From positions 310,001 through 374,000 of the forward strand of contig NZ_JOFJ01000003.1 of the NCBI RefSeq assembly GCF_000718255.1: a stretch of 64,000 bases of DNA, in the 5' to 3' direction. The translations under genes and the position numbers were made by a program. This DNA comes from Spirillospora albida (GTDB lineage: Bacteria; Actinomycetota; Actinomycetes; Streptosporangiales; Streptosporangiaceae). Below are positions 49,694 through 57,282 of the stretch, piece after piece (position 1 is the first letter of the stretch; each line of letters opens with the position of its first letter). The notes beneath the pieces are model-generated. The model saw only the letters and a list, made by a program, of their open reading frames with translations. It made no database searches and had not been told where the DNA came from.

Positions 49694-51051
49694 GGGCGGA
49701 CCCCGCCGTCGCCGGTGACGCGGATGGGCGTGGACGGGTCGTCGTGGTCGTGCCGGGTCGTGTCGTGGACGTCGTCGTCCGGCAGGACGACCGCGTCCGG
49801 CGGCTCCCAGCCCTCCCGGTCGAGGGCGCGCAGGAACGCCTGCACCATCATCGGGTCGAAGTGGTCGCCCATCCCCCGCCGCAGCTCCTCGACGGCCTCC
49901 CCCATGCTGCGGGCCGGCCGGTACGAGCGGGTCGAGGTCATCGCGTCGAACGCGTCGGCGACGGAGATGACCCGGGCGAACTCGGGGATCTCGTCGCCGG
50001 CGAGGCCCATCGGGTAGCCGCGGCCGTTCAGCTTCTCGTGGTGGTGCATGATGCCGGCGAGCGCCTCGTCCAGGAAGCCGATGTCGCGGACGATCTCCAG
50101 CCCGCGCATCGGGTGCAGCTGGATCGCGGCGAACTCCTCCTCGGTCATCGGGCCCTCCTTGCGCAGCACCGTCGTGGGGACGCCGAGCTTGCCGACGTCG
50201 TGCAGCATCCCCGCGTACCGGATCGCCTCGACCCGGTCGGGCCGCATCCCGATCTCCTGCGCGATCATCACGGAGCCGCGCGACACCCGCTCGGAGTGGC
50301 CGCGGGTGTAGTAGTCCTTGGTCTCGACGGCCTGGCAGAGCGCGGCGAGGGTCGCGGCGTGCGCCCGCTGCTGCGCGTGCGCCTGCTCCAGCGCCCACCG
50401 GGCGATGAACAGCGGCAGCAGGACGAGGACGGCGGCGAACGGCCCGACCCGCGGCCACAGGCCCGCGATCAGCACGCCGAGCGTCCCGTAGCCGAGGCAG
50501 CCGAACGCGAGGGGGCCGCTCTCGCGGAGCAGCTCCCGCGGTGCGGCCTGCCGGCTGAGCAGCAGCACCCCGGCGAGGAGGGCCAGGTTGACCGCGACGA
50601 ACGTGCCGAGCGCGCCGAGGAACGGGACGATCACGTGCTCGACCCAGCGGGCCGCGCGGGGGTCGGCGTCGTAGCCGCCGAGCAGGTCGAAGACGGTCCC
50701 GGCGGTGAACCCGCCGAGCGCGAACTGCGCGCCGTTGAACGCGCGCTTGACGGGGGCGAAGAACCGCTGCCCGGTGACGACGGCGCAGACGCCGAGCAGC
50801 GCCGCGCCGGCGGGGTCGAGCAGGACCACTCCGGCGAGGCTCGCGGCGAACCCGAGCGAGACCTTCGCACGTTCCAGGTTCAGCCGCGCGGGCGCCGAGT
50901 CGGCGACGAGGAACAGCACGGCCAGGACGGCCAGGGTCGTCCAGTCGAGGTCGGCGTAGGAGCCGGTGAGGGTCGACGCCGCGATGAGGCCGGCGGCGAC
51001 GGCGACCACACCGCACACGTAGGCCCAGGCAGCCGGAGGTAGTCCACGCAT
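49690..51051 (-). CDS. membrane HD-GYP domain protein, probable c-di-GMP phosphodiesterase
   Basis: 453 residues. ATG at 51051, with GAGGGGG upstream. About seven transmembrane helices fill residues 8-225, then a full HD-GYP domain follows: TRGHSERVSRGSVMIAQEIG, MLHDVGKLGVP, HPMRGLEIV, MHHHEKLNGRGYPMGL and ARVISVADAFDAMTS. All metal ligands and the GYP triplet are present, so hydrolysis of c-di-GMP is expected. It is the first of two tandem HD proteins and lies 106 bases after a small peptide frame. Confidence 0.92.
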   Translation of the reverse strand: MRGLPPAAWAYVCGVVAVAAGLIAASTLTGSYADLDWTTLAVLAVLFLVADSAPARLNLERAKVSLGFAASLAGVVLLDPAGAALLGVCAVVTGQRFFAPVKRAFNGAQFALGGFTAGTVFDLLGGYDADPRAARWVEHVIVPFLGALGTFVAVNLALLAGVLLLSRQAAPRELLRESGPLAFGCLGYGTLGVLIAGLWPRVGPFAAVLVLLPLFIARWALEQAHAQQRAHAATLAALCQAVETKDYYTRGHSERVSRGSVMIAQEIGMRPDRVEAIRYAGMLHDVGKLGVPTTVLRKEGPMTEEEFAAIQLHPMRGLEIVRDIGFLDEALAGIMHHHEKLNGRGYPMGLAGDEIPEFARVISVADAFDAMTSTRSYRPARSMGEAVEELRRGMGDHFDPMMVQAFLRALDREGWEPPDAVVLPDDDVHDTTRHDHDDPSTPIRVTGDGGVRP

Positions 51052-51157
51052 TGCCGCCCCCTCGGGGATGACGGACGGGCGGACCGGGGCTCGGCCGCGA
51101 TCGCCGGCGCCGCGGACCCGCGCGCCACCCGGCACGCTCGCCGCCGCACCGCCGGGC

Positions 51158-51244
51158 CTACACCCAGGACACGCCCTCGGGCATCATCAGCGACGACGAC
51201 GAGGCGCGCGAGCCGTGGACGGCCGCCGTCACACGCTTGCGCAT
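51158..51244 (-). CDS. possible 28-residue peptide gene upstream of HD-domain pair
   Basis: A short minus-strand frame from ATG at 51244 to TAG at 51158. GGGGAG and GGAGG lie just upstream. The peptide is basic at the start (MRKRVTAAVHGSRA), then SSSSLMMPEGVSWV. No membrane helix. It is not recognised. It may be a regulatory leader, a processed peptide or chance; the good ribosome site, the position before the two HD genes and the composition make it worth checking. It is too short for a confident call. Confidence 0.35.
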   Translation of the reverse strand: MRKRVTAAVHGSRASSSSLMMPEGVSWV

Positions 51245-51415
51245 GGCTCCCCGCCTCCCCCCGCGAACCGCGCGGCCCCCGCCCTCCGGGTCGGCGCCAC
51301 CCCGGTTCTCGCGGACGTGCACGTGCTCCCGTCGCTGAATTCCGCACAAGCCTAACGCCATGAGCCATGGCCACACAGGCATGCGGGGAATCGTGAGCAA
51401 AGTGTGAACCACCGA

Positions 51416-52345
51416 TCACCCAAGACGCGCCCCGGGCCGCTCCCGCGCCCACGCGACGGTCGCGGCGAGGCCCTCCGCGAGCCCCATCCGGGGCTCCCAG
51501 CCGAGCTCGGCACGGGTCGGCCCGGGGTCGACGGACATGGCGGGCAGGTCGCCCAGCCGGGACGGGGCGAACTCCGGCTCGTCGGGCGCCCCGGCCGCGG
51601 CGGCGACGAGGGTGTGCAGCTCGCGGTCGGTGGTCTGGCGCCCGGTCCCGACGTTGAACCGGCGCCCGCCGCCCCGCTCGCCGGCCGCGCGGGCGAACGC
51701 GTCCACGACGTCCAGCACGTAGACGTAGTCGCGGGTCTGCTTGCCGTCGCCGAACACCCGCGTGGGGCGGCCCGCGAGAAGCGCGTCCGAGAAGATGGAC
51801 ACGACCCCCGCCTCACCCTCGGGCGTCTGGCGCGGCCCGTACACGTTCGCCAGCGTCAGCGCCGTGTAGTCGATCCCGTGCAGGGCCTTGTACGTGCGCA
51901 GGTAGACCTCGCCGGACACCTTCGACGCCGCGTACGGCGAGGCGGGCCGCAGCTCCGCGTCCGGCGGCACCGGCAGCGCGTCCGGGACCCCGTACACCGC
52001 GCAGCTCGACGCGAACACGACCTTGCGGGCGCCCGCCGCGCGCGCCGCCTCCAGCACGTTCGCGGTGCCGATGACGTTCACGCGCGCGTCGTGCAGGGGG
52101 TCGGCGACGCTCGCCCGGACGCTCACCTGCGCGGCGAGATGGCAGATCACCTCGGGGCGGCGCTCCGCCGCCCGGCCGGCCAGCGCCGGGTCCGCGACGT
52201 CCATCCGCAGGTACTCGACGCCGTCCCGGAAGTTGGCGCCGGACGAGCCGTCGTCCACGCCGGCGACCTCGTGGCCGTCGGCGACGAGGCGGTCGACGAG
52301 ATGCGATCCGATGAATCCGGCCGCGCCGGTGACGAGAATCCGCAT
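51416..52345 (-). CDS. NAD-dependent sugar-nucleotide epimerase (GalE-like)
   Basis: 309 residues. ATG at 52345 (MRILVTGAAGFIGSHLVDRL) is chosen over a GTG three codons earlier; TATCGT lies seven bases upstream, so the gene may be leaderless. Glycine-rich motif TGAAGFIG, the catalytic SPYAASK and FASSCAVYG are present. It belongs to the extended SDR family of UDP-glucose 4-epimerases and related dehydratases. It follows rsrA by 19 bases and could also be read through from that operon. Substrate not determined. Confidence 0.88.
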   Translation of the reverse strand: MRILVTGAAGFIGSHLVDRLVADGHEVAGVDDGSSGANFRDGVEYLRMDVADPALAGRAAERRPEVICHLAAQVSVRASVADPLHDARVNVIGTANVLEAARAAGARKVVFASSCAVYGVPDALPVPPDAELRPASPYAASKVSGEVYLRTYKALHGIDYTALTLANVYGPRQTPEGEAGVVSIFSDALLAGRPTRVFGDGKQTRDYVYVLDVVDAFARAAGERGGGRRFNVGTGRQTTDRELHTLVAAAAGAPDEPEFAPSRLGDLPAMSVDPGPTRAELGWEPRMGLAEGLAATVAWARERPGARLG

Positions 52346-52364
52346 CCCCCGCACGATACGCGGG

Positions 52365-52661
52365 TCAGGCGCCCTCGGGCCGCCCGGCGCGGTCGGTGCC
52401 CTGCAGTTCGCCGCAGATCTCCTCGATCCGCCCGAGCACCTTCGCGCGCAGGTCGGTCGGCGCCTGCTCGCACCCGCACGACTTGCTGACGAGCTTCTTC
52501 ACGACCTCTTCGAGGCCGTACTCCCGCAGGCAGGGCCCGCACTCGTCGAGGTGCTGGCGCACCTCGCCGCAGTCTCCCTGGTCGAGCTCGCCGTCGATAT
52601 AGGCGTAGACCCGCGCCAGGACCTCGTCGCAGGGGGTCTCGTGGTGATCGCCACAGCTCAT
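52365..52661 (-). CDS. rsrA: zinc-binding redox-sensing anti-sigma factor RsrA
   Basis: 98 residues. Zinc ligands Cys11, His37, Cys41 and Cys44 are at the same positions as in Streptomyces coelicolor RsrA, in DECGPCLREYGLEEVVKKLV. Further cysteines are 3, 31, 62 and 64. Disulfide stress expels zinc and releases SigR. It lies 80 bases after the sigR stop and the two are probably one transcript from the SigR-type promoter at 53605-53631. Confidence 0.96.
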   Translation of the reverse strand: MSCGDHHETPCDEVLARVYAYIDGELDQGDCGEVRQHLDECGPCLREYGLEEVVKKLVSKSCGCEQAPTDLRAKVLGRIEEICGELQGTDRAGRPEGA

Positions 52662-52741
52662 GGCTCACGCACCCTTCTCGCACACGCAGCCGACCGTGCC
52701 GTGCCTGTCACGCCGTCCTCCGCCCGCCGGGTTCCCGCGTT

Positions 52742-53515
52742 TCACGACGGGCCCCCCGTCGCGCGCGTGAGGCCGCGCTCCTGAGCGTAGTCCTCCAACA
52801 TGCCGCGCAGCTGGCGGCGCCCCCGATGCAGCCGGGACATCACGGTGCCGATCGGCGTGCCCATGATCTCGGCGATCTCCTTGTAGGCGAAGCCCTCGAC
52901 GTCGGCCAGGTACACCGCGATCCGGAACTCCTCCGGCAGGTCCTGCAGGGCGCGCTTCACGTCCGAGTCGGGGAGGTGCTCCAGCGCCTCCGTCTCGGCC
53001 GACTTCAGCCCGCTGGACGTGTGGGACTCGGCGCGCGCGAGCTGCCAGTCCTCGATGTCCTCGGTGGCCGCCTGCTGCGGCTGCCGCTGCCTCTTGCGGT
53101 AGGAGTTGATGAACGTGTTGGTCAGGATGCGGTAGAGCCAGGCCTTGAGGTTCGTCCCCTCCTTGAACTGATGGAAGGACGCGAAGGCCTTGGCGAAGGT
53201 CTCCTGGACGAGGTCCTCGGCGTCCGCCGGGTTGCGCGTCATGCGCAGCGCGGCCGAGTACAGCTGATCCAAGAACGGGAGCACGTCGCGCTGGAACCGC
53301 TCCTGGCGCTGCTCCACGGTCTCCGTGGTGCCCGCTACCTGACCCACCCCCTCGACTGTGGCCGTCCCGGCCCCCCGACGGGCCGTCCCGGCCCCGTCGC
53401 GGGGGCGGACGGCGTCATACCTCACAAACGATATCGGGCCGCCCTGCCCGGCGACGCGGGCGGGGACCTCCGGGATCTCCGCACCCGGCCGGAATCCGGC
53501 GACGGCTGTGGTCAT
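52742..53515 (-). CDS. sigR: ECF sigma factor SigR with long-form start
   Basis: 257 residues from ATG at 53515. Region 2 (LYSAALRMTRNPADAEDLVQETFAKAFASFHQF, LKAWLYRILTNTFINSYRK) and region 4 (LPEEFRIAVYLADVEGFAYKEIAEIMGTPIGTVMSRLHRGR) follow Streptomyces SigR. The short form would start at GTG 53347 (VGQVAGTT..., aligning with the S. coelicolor SigR N-terminus), giving 201 residues; the 56-residue extension corresponds to the unstable SigR-prime made from the stress-induced promoter. Region 1 extension here is Arg/Gly-rich. Drives thiol-redox homeostasis genes. Confidence 0.95.
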   Translation of the reverse strand: MTTAVAGFRPGAEIPEVPARVAGQGGPISFVRYDAVRPRDGAGTARRGAGTATVEGVGQVAGTTETVEQRQERFQRDVLPFLDQLYSAALRMTRNPADAEDLVQETFAKAFASFHQFKEGTNLKAWLYRILTNTFINSYRKRQRQPQQAATEDIEDWQLARAESHTSSGLKSAETEALEHLPDSDVKRALQDLPEEFRIAVYLADVEGFAYKEIAEIMGTPIGTVMSRLHRGRRQLRGMLEDYAQERGLTRATGGPS

Positions 53516-53604
53516 CGGCGTGCACCTCCGTGGTCCGCGCCGTCCGGGCGCCGGACCGCCGGGGGTTCCGGGGCGGCGTTGCGCGGACGGTTATGAGACG
53601 GTGC

Positions 53605-53631
53605 AACGCCGGAAGGGCCGCGCCGATTCCC
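53605..53631 (-). promoter_or_regulatory. autoregulatory SigR promoter of sigR
   Basis: On the minus strand GGGAAT (53626-53631), 18 bases and GTT (53605-53607) form an exact SigR promoter. Transcription would start near 53598, about 83 bases before the long-form ATG. This matches the positive feedback known for SigR in Streptomyces. Confidence 0.75.
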
Positions 53632-53769
53632 CGACCGGCGGGGATCCGGCGCCGTCGACTCCGGAGCGTCCCTACATACGCGGATCTTAACCCTGATCCT
53701 GTACGGAGGGTGATGACAGTCCACTAACGGGGAAAGAACTTCCATACACCACTAGAACAGGAGCAATCG

Positions 53770-54564
53770 GTGCTACCGGTGCCGGCGCGACCTCCCGAAC
53801 CCACGATCGCGAACCTCCGCGACGCCTCCGGGTCCCTGACCCGCTACTGGACGTTCTACTGGGCGGTCGCCGACGCCCAGCTCACCCGATGGCTGCCCCG
53901 CCGCCCTTCCCGCGTGCTCGACCTCTCCGGCGGCCACGGGCGGACCGCCGGACGCGCCGTCCAGGCCGGGCACGACGTCATCGAGGTACGGGAGCCGGAC
54001 CGCCCGGGCGCGCCCCCGAGCCCGCACCCGAACGGGCACCCGAACGGTCGCCCGGCCGCGCGGAACGCGCTGATCGCCGACTCCGGCGCCCTGTCGTTCC
54101 TCGGCGACGCCTGCGTCGACGCCGTCGTCGCCGAGAACCGCGTCCTGTCCCGTCATCTCGCCACCGAGGCGACCGTCGCCGAGATCGCCCGCGTCCTGCG
54201 CCCCGGCGGCCGCGTCCTGCTCAGCGTCGACTCCCTCACCCTCGGGATGGCGCTGCTCGCCGAGCAGAACTTCTGGGCCCACCTGTCGGACGTGCCCAGC
54301 GCGGAGGTCGTCCTCGTCCCCTGGCCGGACGGCACCATCACCCGCTGCTTCTGGGCCGACCAGCTGCGGGAACTGCTCACCGAATCGGGCCTGGAGGTCG
54401 AGTGGATCCGCCCCCGGACGGTGCTCTCGCCCTCGACGGTCGAGCACGTCCTGGCCTCGACGCCGGACGCCCTCCCCCGCCTCGTCCGGACCGAGCTGGA
54501 CGCGCCGGTGAACGACGAGTCCCTCGGCATCCACCTCCTGGCGAGCGCGATCCGGCCCCGCTGA
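53770..54564 (+). CDS. class I SAM-dependent methyltransferase
   Basis: 264 residues from GTG at 53770. Motif I is VLDLSGGHGRTAG, and the post-motif EIARVLRPGGRVLLSVDSLT is typical of UbiE/COQ5-like methyltransferases. The region at 75-100 is Pro/Gly-rich (GHPNGRP) and atypical. Substrate unknown. The divergent arrangement with sigR is common in actinomycetes. A clear promoter is not seen. Confidence 0.85.
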   Translation: MLPVPARPPEPTIANLRDASGSLTRYWTFYWAVADAQLTRWLPRRPSRVLDLSGGHGRTAGRAVQAGHDVIEVREPDRPGAPPSPHPNGHPNGRPAARNALIADSGALSFLGDACVDAVVAENRVLSRHLATEATVAEIARVLRPGGRVLLSVDSLTLGMALLAEQNFWAHLSDVPSAEVVLVPWPDGTITRCFWADQLRELLTESGLEVEWIRPRTVLSPSTVEHVLASTPDALPRLVRTELDAPVNDESLGIHLLASAIRPR

Positions 54565-54588
54565 CCCGGACCCGCCGGCGCCCCCGCC

Positions 54589-54921
54589 TCAGCGCCGGGC
54601 GCGGTCGTACTTCGACTGGCAGGGCAGGCAGCGCGCCGCGTCAGGCCGCGCCTCCAGGCGCCCTTCGGGAACCTTCTCGCCGCACCCGACGCACCGGCCG
54701 TAGGCGCCGGCGTCGATCCGCTCCAGCGCCTCGGTCACCGCGGCGCGGTGCAGGCCCAGCGATTCGAGTGCCGCCTCCACGCGGTCGCTGTCGGAGAGGC
54801 CGGAACCGGCGTCCGCGGCGGAGTTGTCGCGCTCGGGGTGCTCGCCCCGAAGGATCGCGATGGAGCGGTCCAGATCGTCCAGCATGGCCTCGAGACGGGA
54901 ACGGGCTGCGGCGGTGTCCAC
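54589..54921 (-). CDS. DksA/TraR family zinc-finger protein
   Basis: 110 residues from GTG. The C-terminal four-cysteine finger CVGCGEKVPEGRLEARPDAARCLPC is typical of DksA/TraR proteins. The N-terminal half is a short coiled-coil (LEAMLDDLDRSIAIL). The acidic tip residues of DksA are not clearly present, so its action on RNA polymerase may differ. Such short actinobacterial versions act with RNA polymerase in stress responses, but this one is uncharacterised. Confidence 0.85.
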   Translation of the reverse strand: MDTAAARSRLEAMLDDLDRSIAILRGEHPERDNSAADAGSGLSDSDRVEAALESLGLHRAAVTEALERIDAGAYGRCVGCGEKVPEGRLEARPDAARCLPCQSKYDRARR

Positions 54922-54989
54922 GGTGCTCCGAACTCCTCCCGGTCATTCCCCTGGGCATGGGGGGTGGTGCCCGGCCGGGGCATGGCCGG

Positions 54990-55766
54990 TCAGAACAGGG
55001 CGTCCGTTTCGTTGCCTGGACTATCCCCGTTCCCGGACGGTTCTATGAGTTGCGGCCCGTTGTTTTTCACGTTGCTGACCAACGTGGAGACGGGAAAGGC
55101 GTCCATCGTCCCGGCCATGGCGGGCACGAGCAGGCCGCGCACCGTCTCCGTCTCGGTCAGGTCCGGATCGAGCCAGGCGTCCCACCGGTCCCGCTCGACG
55201 ACCATCGGCATGCGGTCGTGGATCCGGCCGAGGTCGTCGGGCGCGTCGGTGGTGATGACCGTGCACGTCCAGACCCATTCGTCCTCGGGCGACTTCCACA
55301 GCTCGTACAGGCCGGCCATGGCCATGACGTGCCCGTCCTTGGGACGGATGAAGAACGGCTGCTTCTTCGGCCGCTTCGCCTTCTTCTCCCCCTCGGCCGG
55401 GTCCTGCCCCTCGAGCGCGTACCACTCGAAGTACCCGTCGGCGGGCAGCAGGCAGCGCCGCTTCGCGAACGCGCGCCGGAAGGACGGCTTCTCGTGCACC
55501 GTCTCCATCCGCGCGTTGATCATGCGGGACCCGATCGACAGGTCCTTGGCCCACGACGGCACGAGCCCCCACCGCACCGTGCGCAGCTGCCGGACGGCCT
55601 CCTCCTCCGGGGCGTCCTTGGGGTGCCGCGCAAGCACGACCGGCACCTGCTTGGTGGGCGCGACGTTGAAGTCGGGCTCGAGGTCGCCCTCCAGGGCGTC
55701 CACCTGCACCTGGAACTCGTCCAGCAGCTCCTGCCGCGCACGGGATGTCGCGTATCGACCGCACAT
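54990..55766 (-). CDS. SRAP domain protein (abasic-site DNA-protein crosslinker, HMCES/YedK-like)
   Basis: 258 residues. ATG at 55766 is chosen because it places Cys at position 2 (MCGRYATS), the residue that becomes the catalytic N-terminus and forms a thiazolidine with abasic sites; a start three codons earlier would block this. Further active-site motifs are FNVAPTKQVPVV, MINARMETV, CLLPADGYFEWY and IHDRMPMVV. It shields abasic sites in single-stranded DNA. Its 3' end is cytoplasmic and polar with no extra domain. No LexA box is seen upstream. Confidence 0.92.
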   Translation of the reverse strand: MCGRYATSRARQELLDEFQVQVDALEGDLEPDFNVAPTKQVPVVLARHPKDAPEEEAVRQLRTVRWGLVPSWAKDLSIGSRMINARMETVHEKPSFRRAFAKRRCLLPADGYFEWYALEGQDPAEGEKKAKRPKKQPFFIRPKDGHVMAMAGLYELWKSPEDEWVWTCTVITTDAPDDLGRIHDRMPMVVERDRWDAWLDPDLTETETVRGLLVPAMAGTMDAFPVSTLVSNVKNNGPQLIEPSGNGDSPGNETDALF

Positions 55767-55794
55767 GCGCCCCATCCTGCCCCACCCCTACGAC

Positions 55795-55845
55795 AACGGC
55801 CCGTCCCTCGCGGCCGGGGCGGTGGCCGTTCGCGGACGGGCCGTT
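55795..55845. repeat. long-arm inverted repeat between SRAP and DoxX genes
   Basis: AACGGCCCGTCC (55795-55806) and GGACGGGCCGTT (55834-55845) are exact reverse complements separated by 27 bases. It lies between divergent genes and may be an operator or a structured leader. Confidence 0.4.
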
Positions 55846-55892
55846 TCGGGCGGGGTCGCTTGAGGCGGGAAACGGTGGGCATGTAGGCGGTC

Positions 55893-56630
55893 ATGCGACC
55901 CTTCACCAGCATGGCGCGCCCGTTCGTGGCGGCCCCGTACATCGTGACCGGCATCGAGACGCTGCGGAACCCCCGCGAGCGCGCGACACAGGTCGGGCCG
56001 GCGGTCAAGCCCGTCGCCGACCGGATCGAGTGGATGCCGAAGGACCCCGAGACGCTCGTCCGGATCGAGGGCGCGATCAGCCTCGGCACCGGCGCGCTGC
56101 TGCTCACCGGGCGGTTCCGGCGGCTCAGCACGCTGCTGATGGCGGCGCAGCTGCTGCCCGCGCTCGCGACCGGGCACCGCTACTGGAACGAGGACGATCC
56201 CGACCGCCGCGCGAGCGAGCGGTCCCATCTGCTGAAGAACGCCGGGCTGTTCGGCGCGCTGATCATGGCGGGCGGCAACCCGCGCCGGTCGCCGCGCGGG
56301 ACGGAGGTCCGGAAGATGGCGCGGGAGGCCAAGGGCCGCGGCGGCGCCGAGGCCAACGCGCTGCGCCGCGAGGCCGCCCGGCAGATCCACGAGGCGCGGG
56401 CGGCCGGGAAGCGCAACGCGTCCAAGGCCGCCAAGGCGTCCAAGTCCGTGTCCAAGTCGGTGTCGAAGTCCGGCGGGGGCAAGTTCGGCGGGGGCAGGTC
56501 CGGCGGCGTGTCGGGGATGATGGGCAAGTCGCAGGCGAAGGCCGGGAAGCTGATGGCGAAGACCGGCAGGGCGCCCAAGGGACGGATGACGCAGGCCAAG
56601 GGGAAGGCCAAGCAGCTCGTCTCGCGGTGA
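55893..56630 (+). CDS. DoxX family membrane protein with basic Lys/Ser/Gly tail
   Basis: 245 residues. Residues 1-115 follow the DoxX fold (four helices, with RPFVAAPYIVTGIETLRNP at the start and LLLTGRFRRLSTLLMAAQLLPALATGH in the middle). The C-terminal 120 residues are strongly basic and low in complexity: ASKAAKASKSVSKSVSK, then GGGKFGGGRSGG and KAGKLMAKTGRAPKGRM. Such tails resemble those of histone-like proteins and could bind nucleic acid or polyanions. The DoxX part may be linked to redox/sulfur metabolism at the membrane. Function unknown. Confidence 0.75.
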   Translation: MRPFTSMARPFVAAPYIVTGIETLRNPRERATQVGPAVKPVADRIEWMPKDPETLVRIEGAISLGTGALLLTGRFRRLSTLLMAAQLLPALATGHRYWNEDDPDRRASERSHLLKNAGLFGALIMAGGNPRRSPRGTEVRKMAREAKGRGGAEANALRREAARQIHEARAAGKRNASKAAKASKSVSKSVSKSGGGKFGGGRSGGVSGMMGKSQAKAGKLMAKTGRAPKGRMTQAKGKAKQLVSR

Positions 56631-56641
56631 CCCCCTGAACG

Positions 56642-56659
56642 GAGACTTAAGAAAGTCTC
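56642..56659. terminator. short hairpin after DoxX gene
   Basis: GAGACTT (56642-56648) and AAGTCTC (56653-56659) form a seven-base stem with loop AAGA. It may end the DoxX transcript; it lies just before the ECF promoter. Confidence 0.4.
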
Positions 56660-56667
56660 AAACACCT

Positions 56668-56693
56668 TGAACCCCGCACCGTTCGGGCCGCGT
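56668..56693 (+). promoter_or_regulatory. ECF sigma-type autoregulatory promoter
   Basis: TGAACC (56668-56673), 17 bases and CGT (56691-56693) match the TGAACC-N16-18-CGT promoters used by mycobacterial SigL/SigK-type ECF sigma factors. It lies 38 bases before the ATG of the ECF sigma gene, so autoregulation is likely. Confidence 0.6.
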
Positions 56694-56730
56694 ACTGCCT
56701 CATGACGGACCGTTTCTCCGACGGAGACCC

Positions 56731-57282
56731 ATGGCAGTGCCCGGCAGGGCCGCGGCAGCGCGGCCGACAGCGGCCGCCGGCGACGAACACGTCGTCGGCG
56801 CGCTGTTTCGCGAGTACCATCGGCCTCTGCTCGCCTTCGTCCTCCGGCTGACCGGCGGCGACCGCCAGTGGGCCGAGGACGTCGTCCAAGAGACCATGAT
56901 CCGGGCATGGCGGGGCGCCGGCCGGCTCGACCGGGGCGCGGCCTCGCTGCTGCCGTGGCTGGCCACGGTCGCCCGACGCATCGTGATCGACCATCGCCGG
57001 CAGCGGGGGGCGCGGCCGGTGGAGGTCGGTGACGGCCCCCTGGAGAACGTGCCGATGGCGGACGAGACGGACGGCCTGCTGCGGAAGGTCATCGTGGTGG
57101 AGGCGATGGGCGCGCTGTCGCCCGCGCATCGCCGGGTGCTGACGGAGACGGTGTTACGCGACCGGACGGTGAACCAGGCCGCGGAGGTCCTGGGCATCCC
57201 CGTCGGCACGGTCAAGTCGCGCGTGTACTACGCGCTTCGCGCCTTGCGCGTCGCTCTGGAGGAGAGGGGGGTGACCACGTGA
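56731..57282 (+). CDS. ECF sigma factor (SigL/SigK-like)
   Basis: 183 residues; ATG at 56731 follows GGAG. Region 2: ALFREYHRPLLAFVLRLTGGDRQWAEDVVQETMIRAWR; region 4: LSPAHRRVLTETVLRDRTVNQAAEVLGIPVGTVKSRVYYALRALR. Close in type to mycobacterial SigL. The stop overlaps the GTG of an anti-sigma gene (GTGA at 57279-57282). The TGAACC/CGT promoter suggests self-activation on release from the anti-sigma. Confidence 0.93.
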   Translation: MAVPGRAAAARPTAAAGDEHVVGALFREYHRPLLAFVLRLTGGDRQWAEDVVQETMIRAWRGAGRLDRGAASLLPWLATVARRIVIDHRRQRGARPVEVGDGPLENVPMADETDGLLRKVIVVEAMGALSPAHRRVLTETVLRDRTVNQAAEVLGIPVGTVKSRVYYALRALRVALEERGVTT

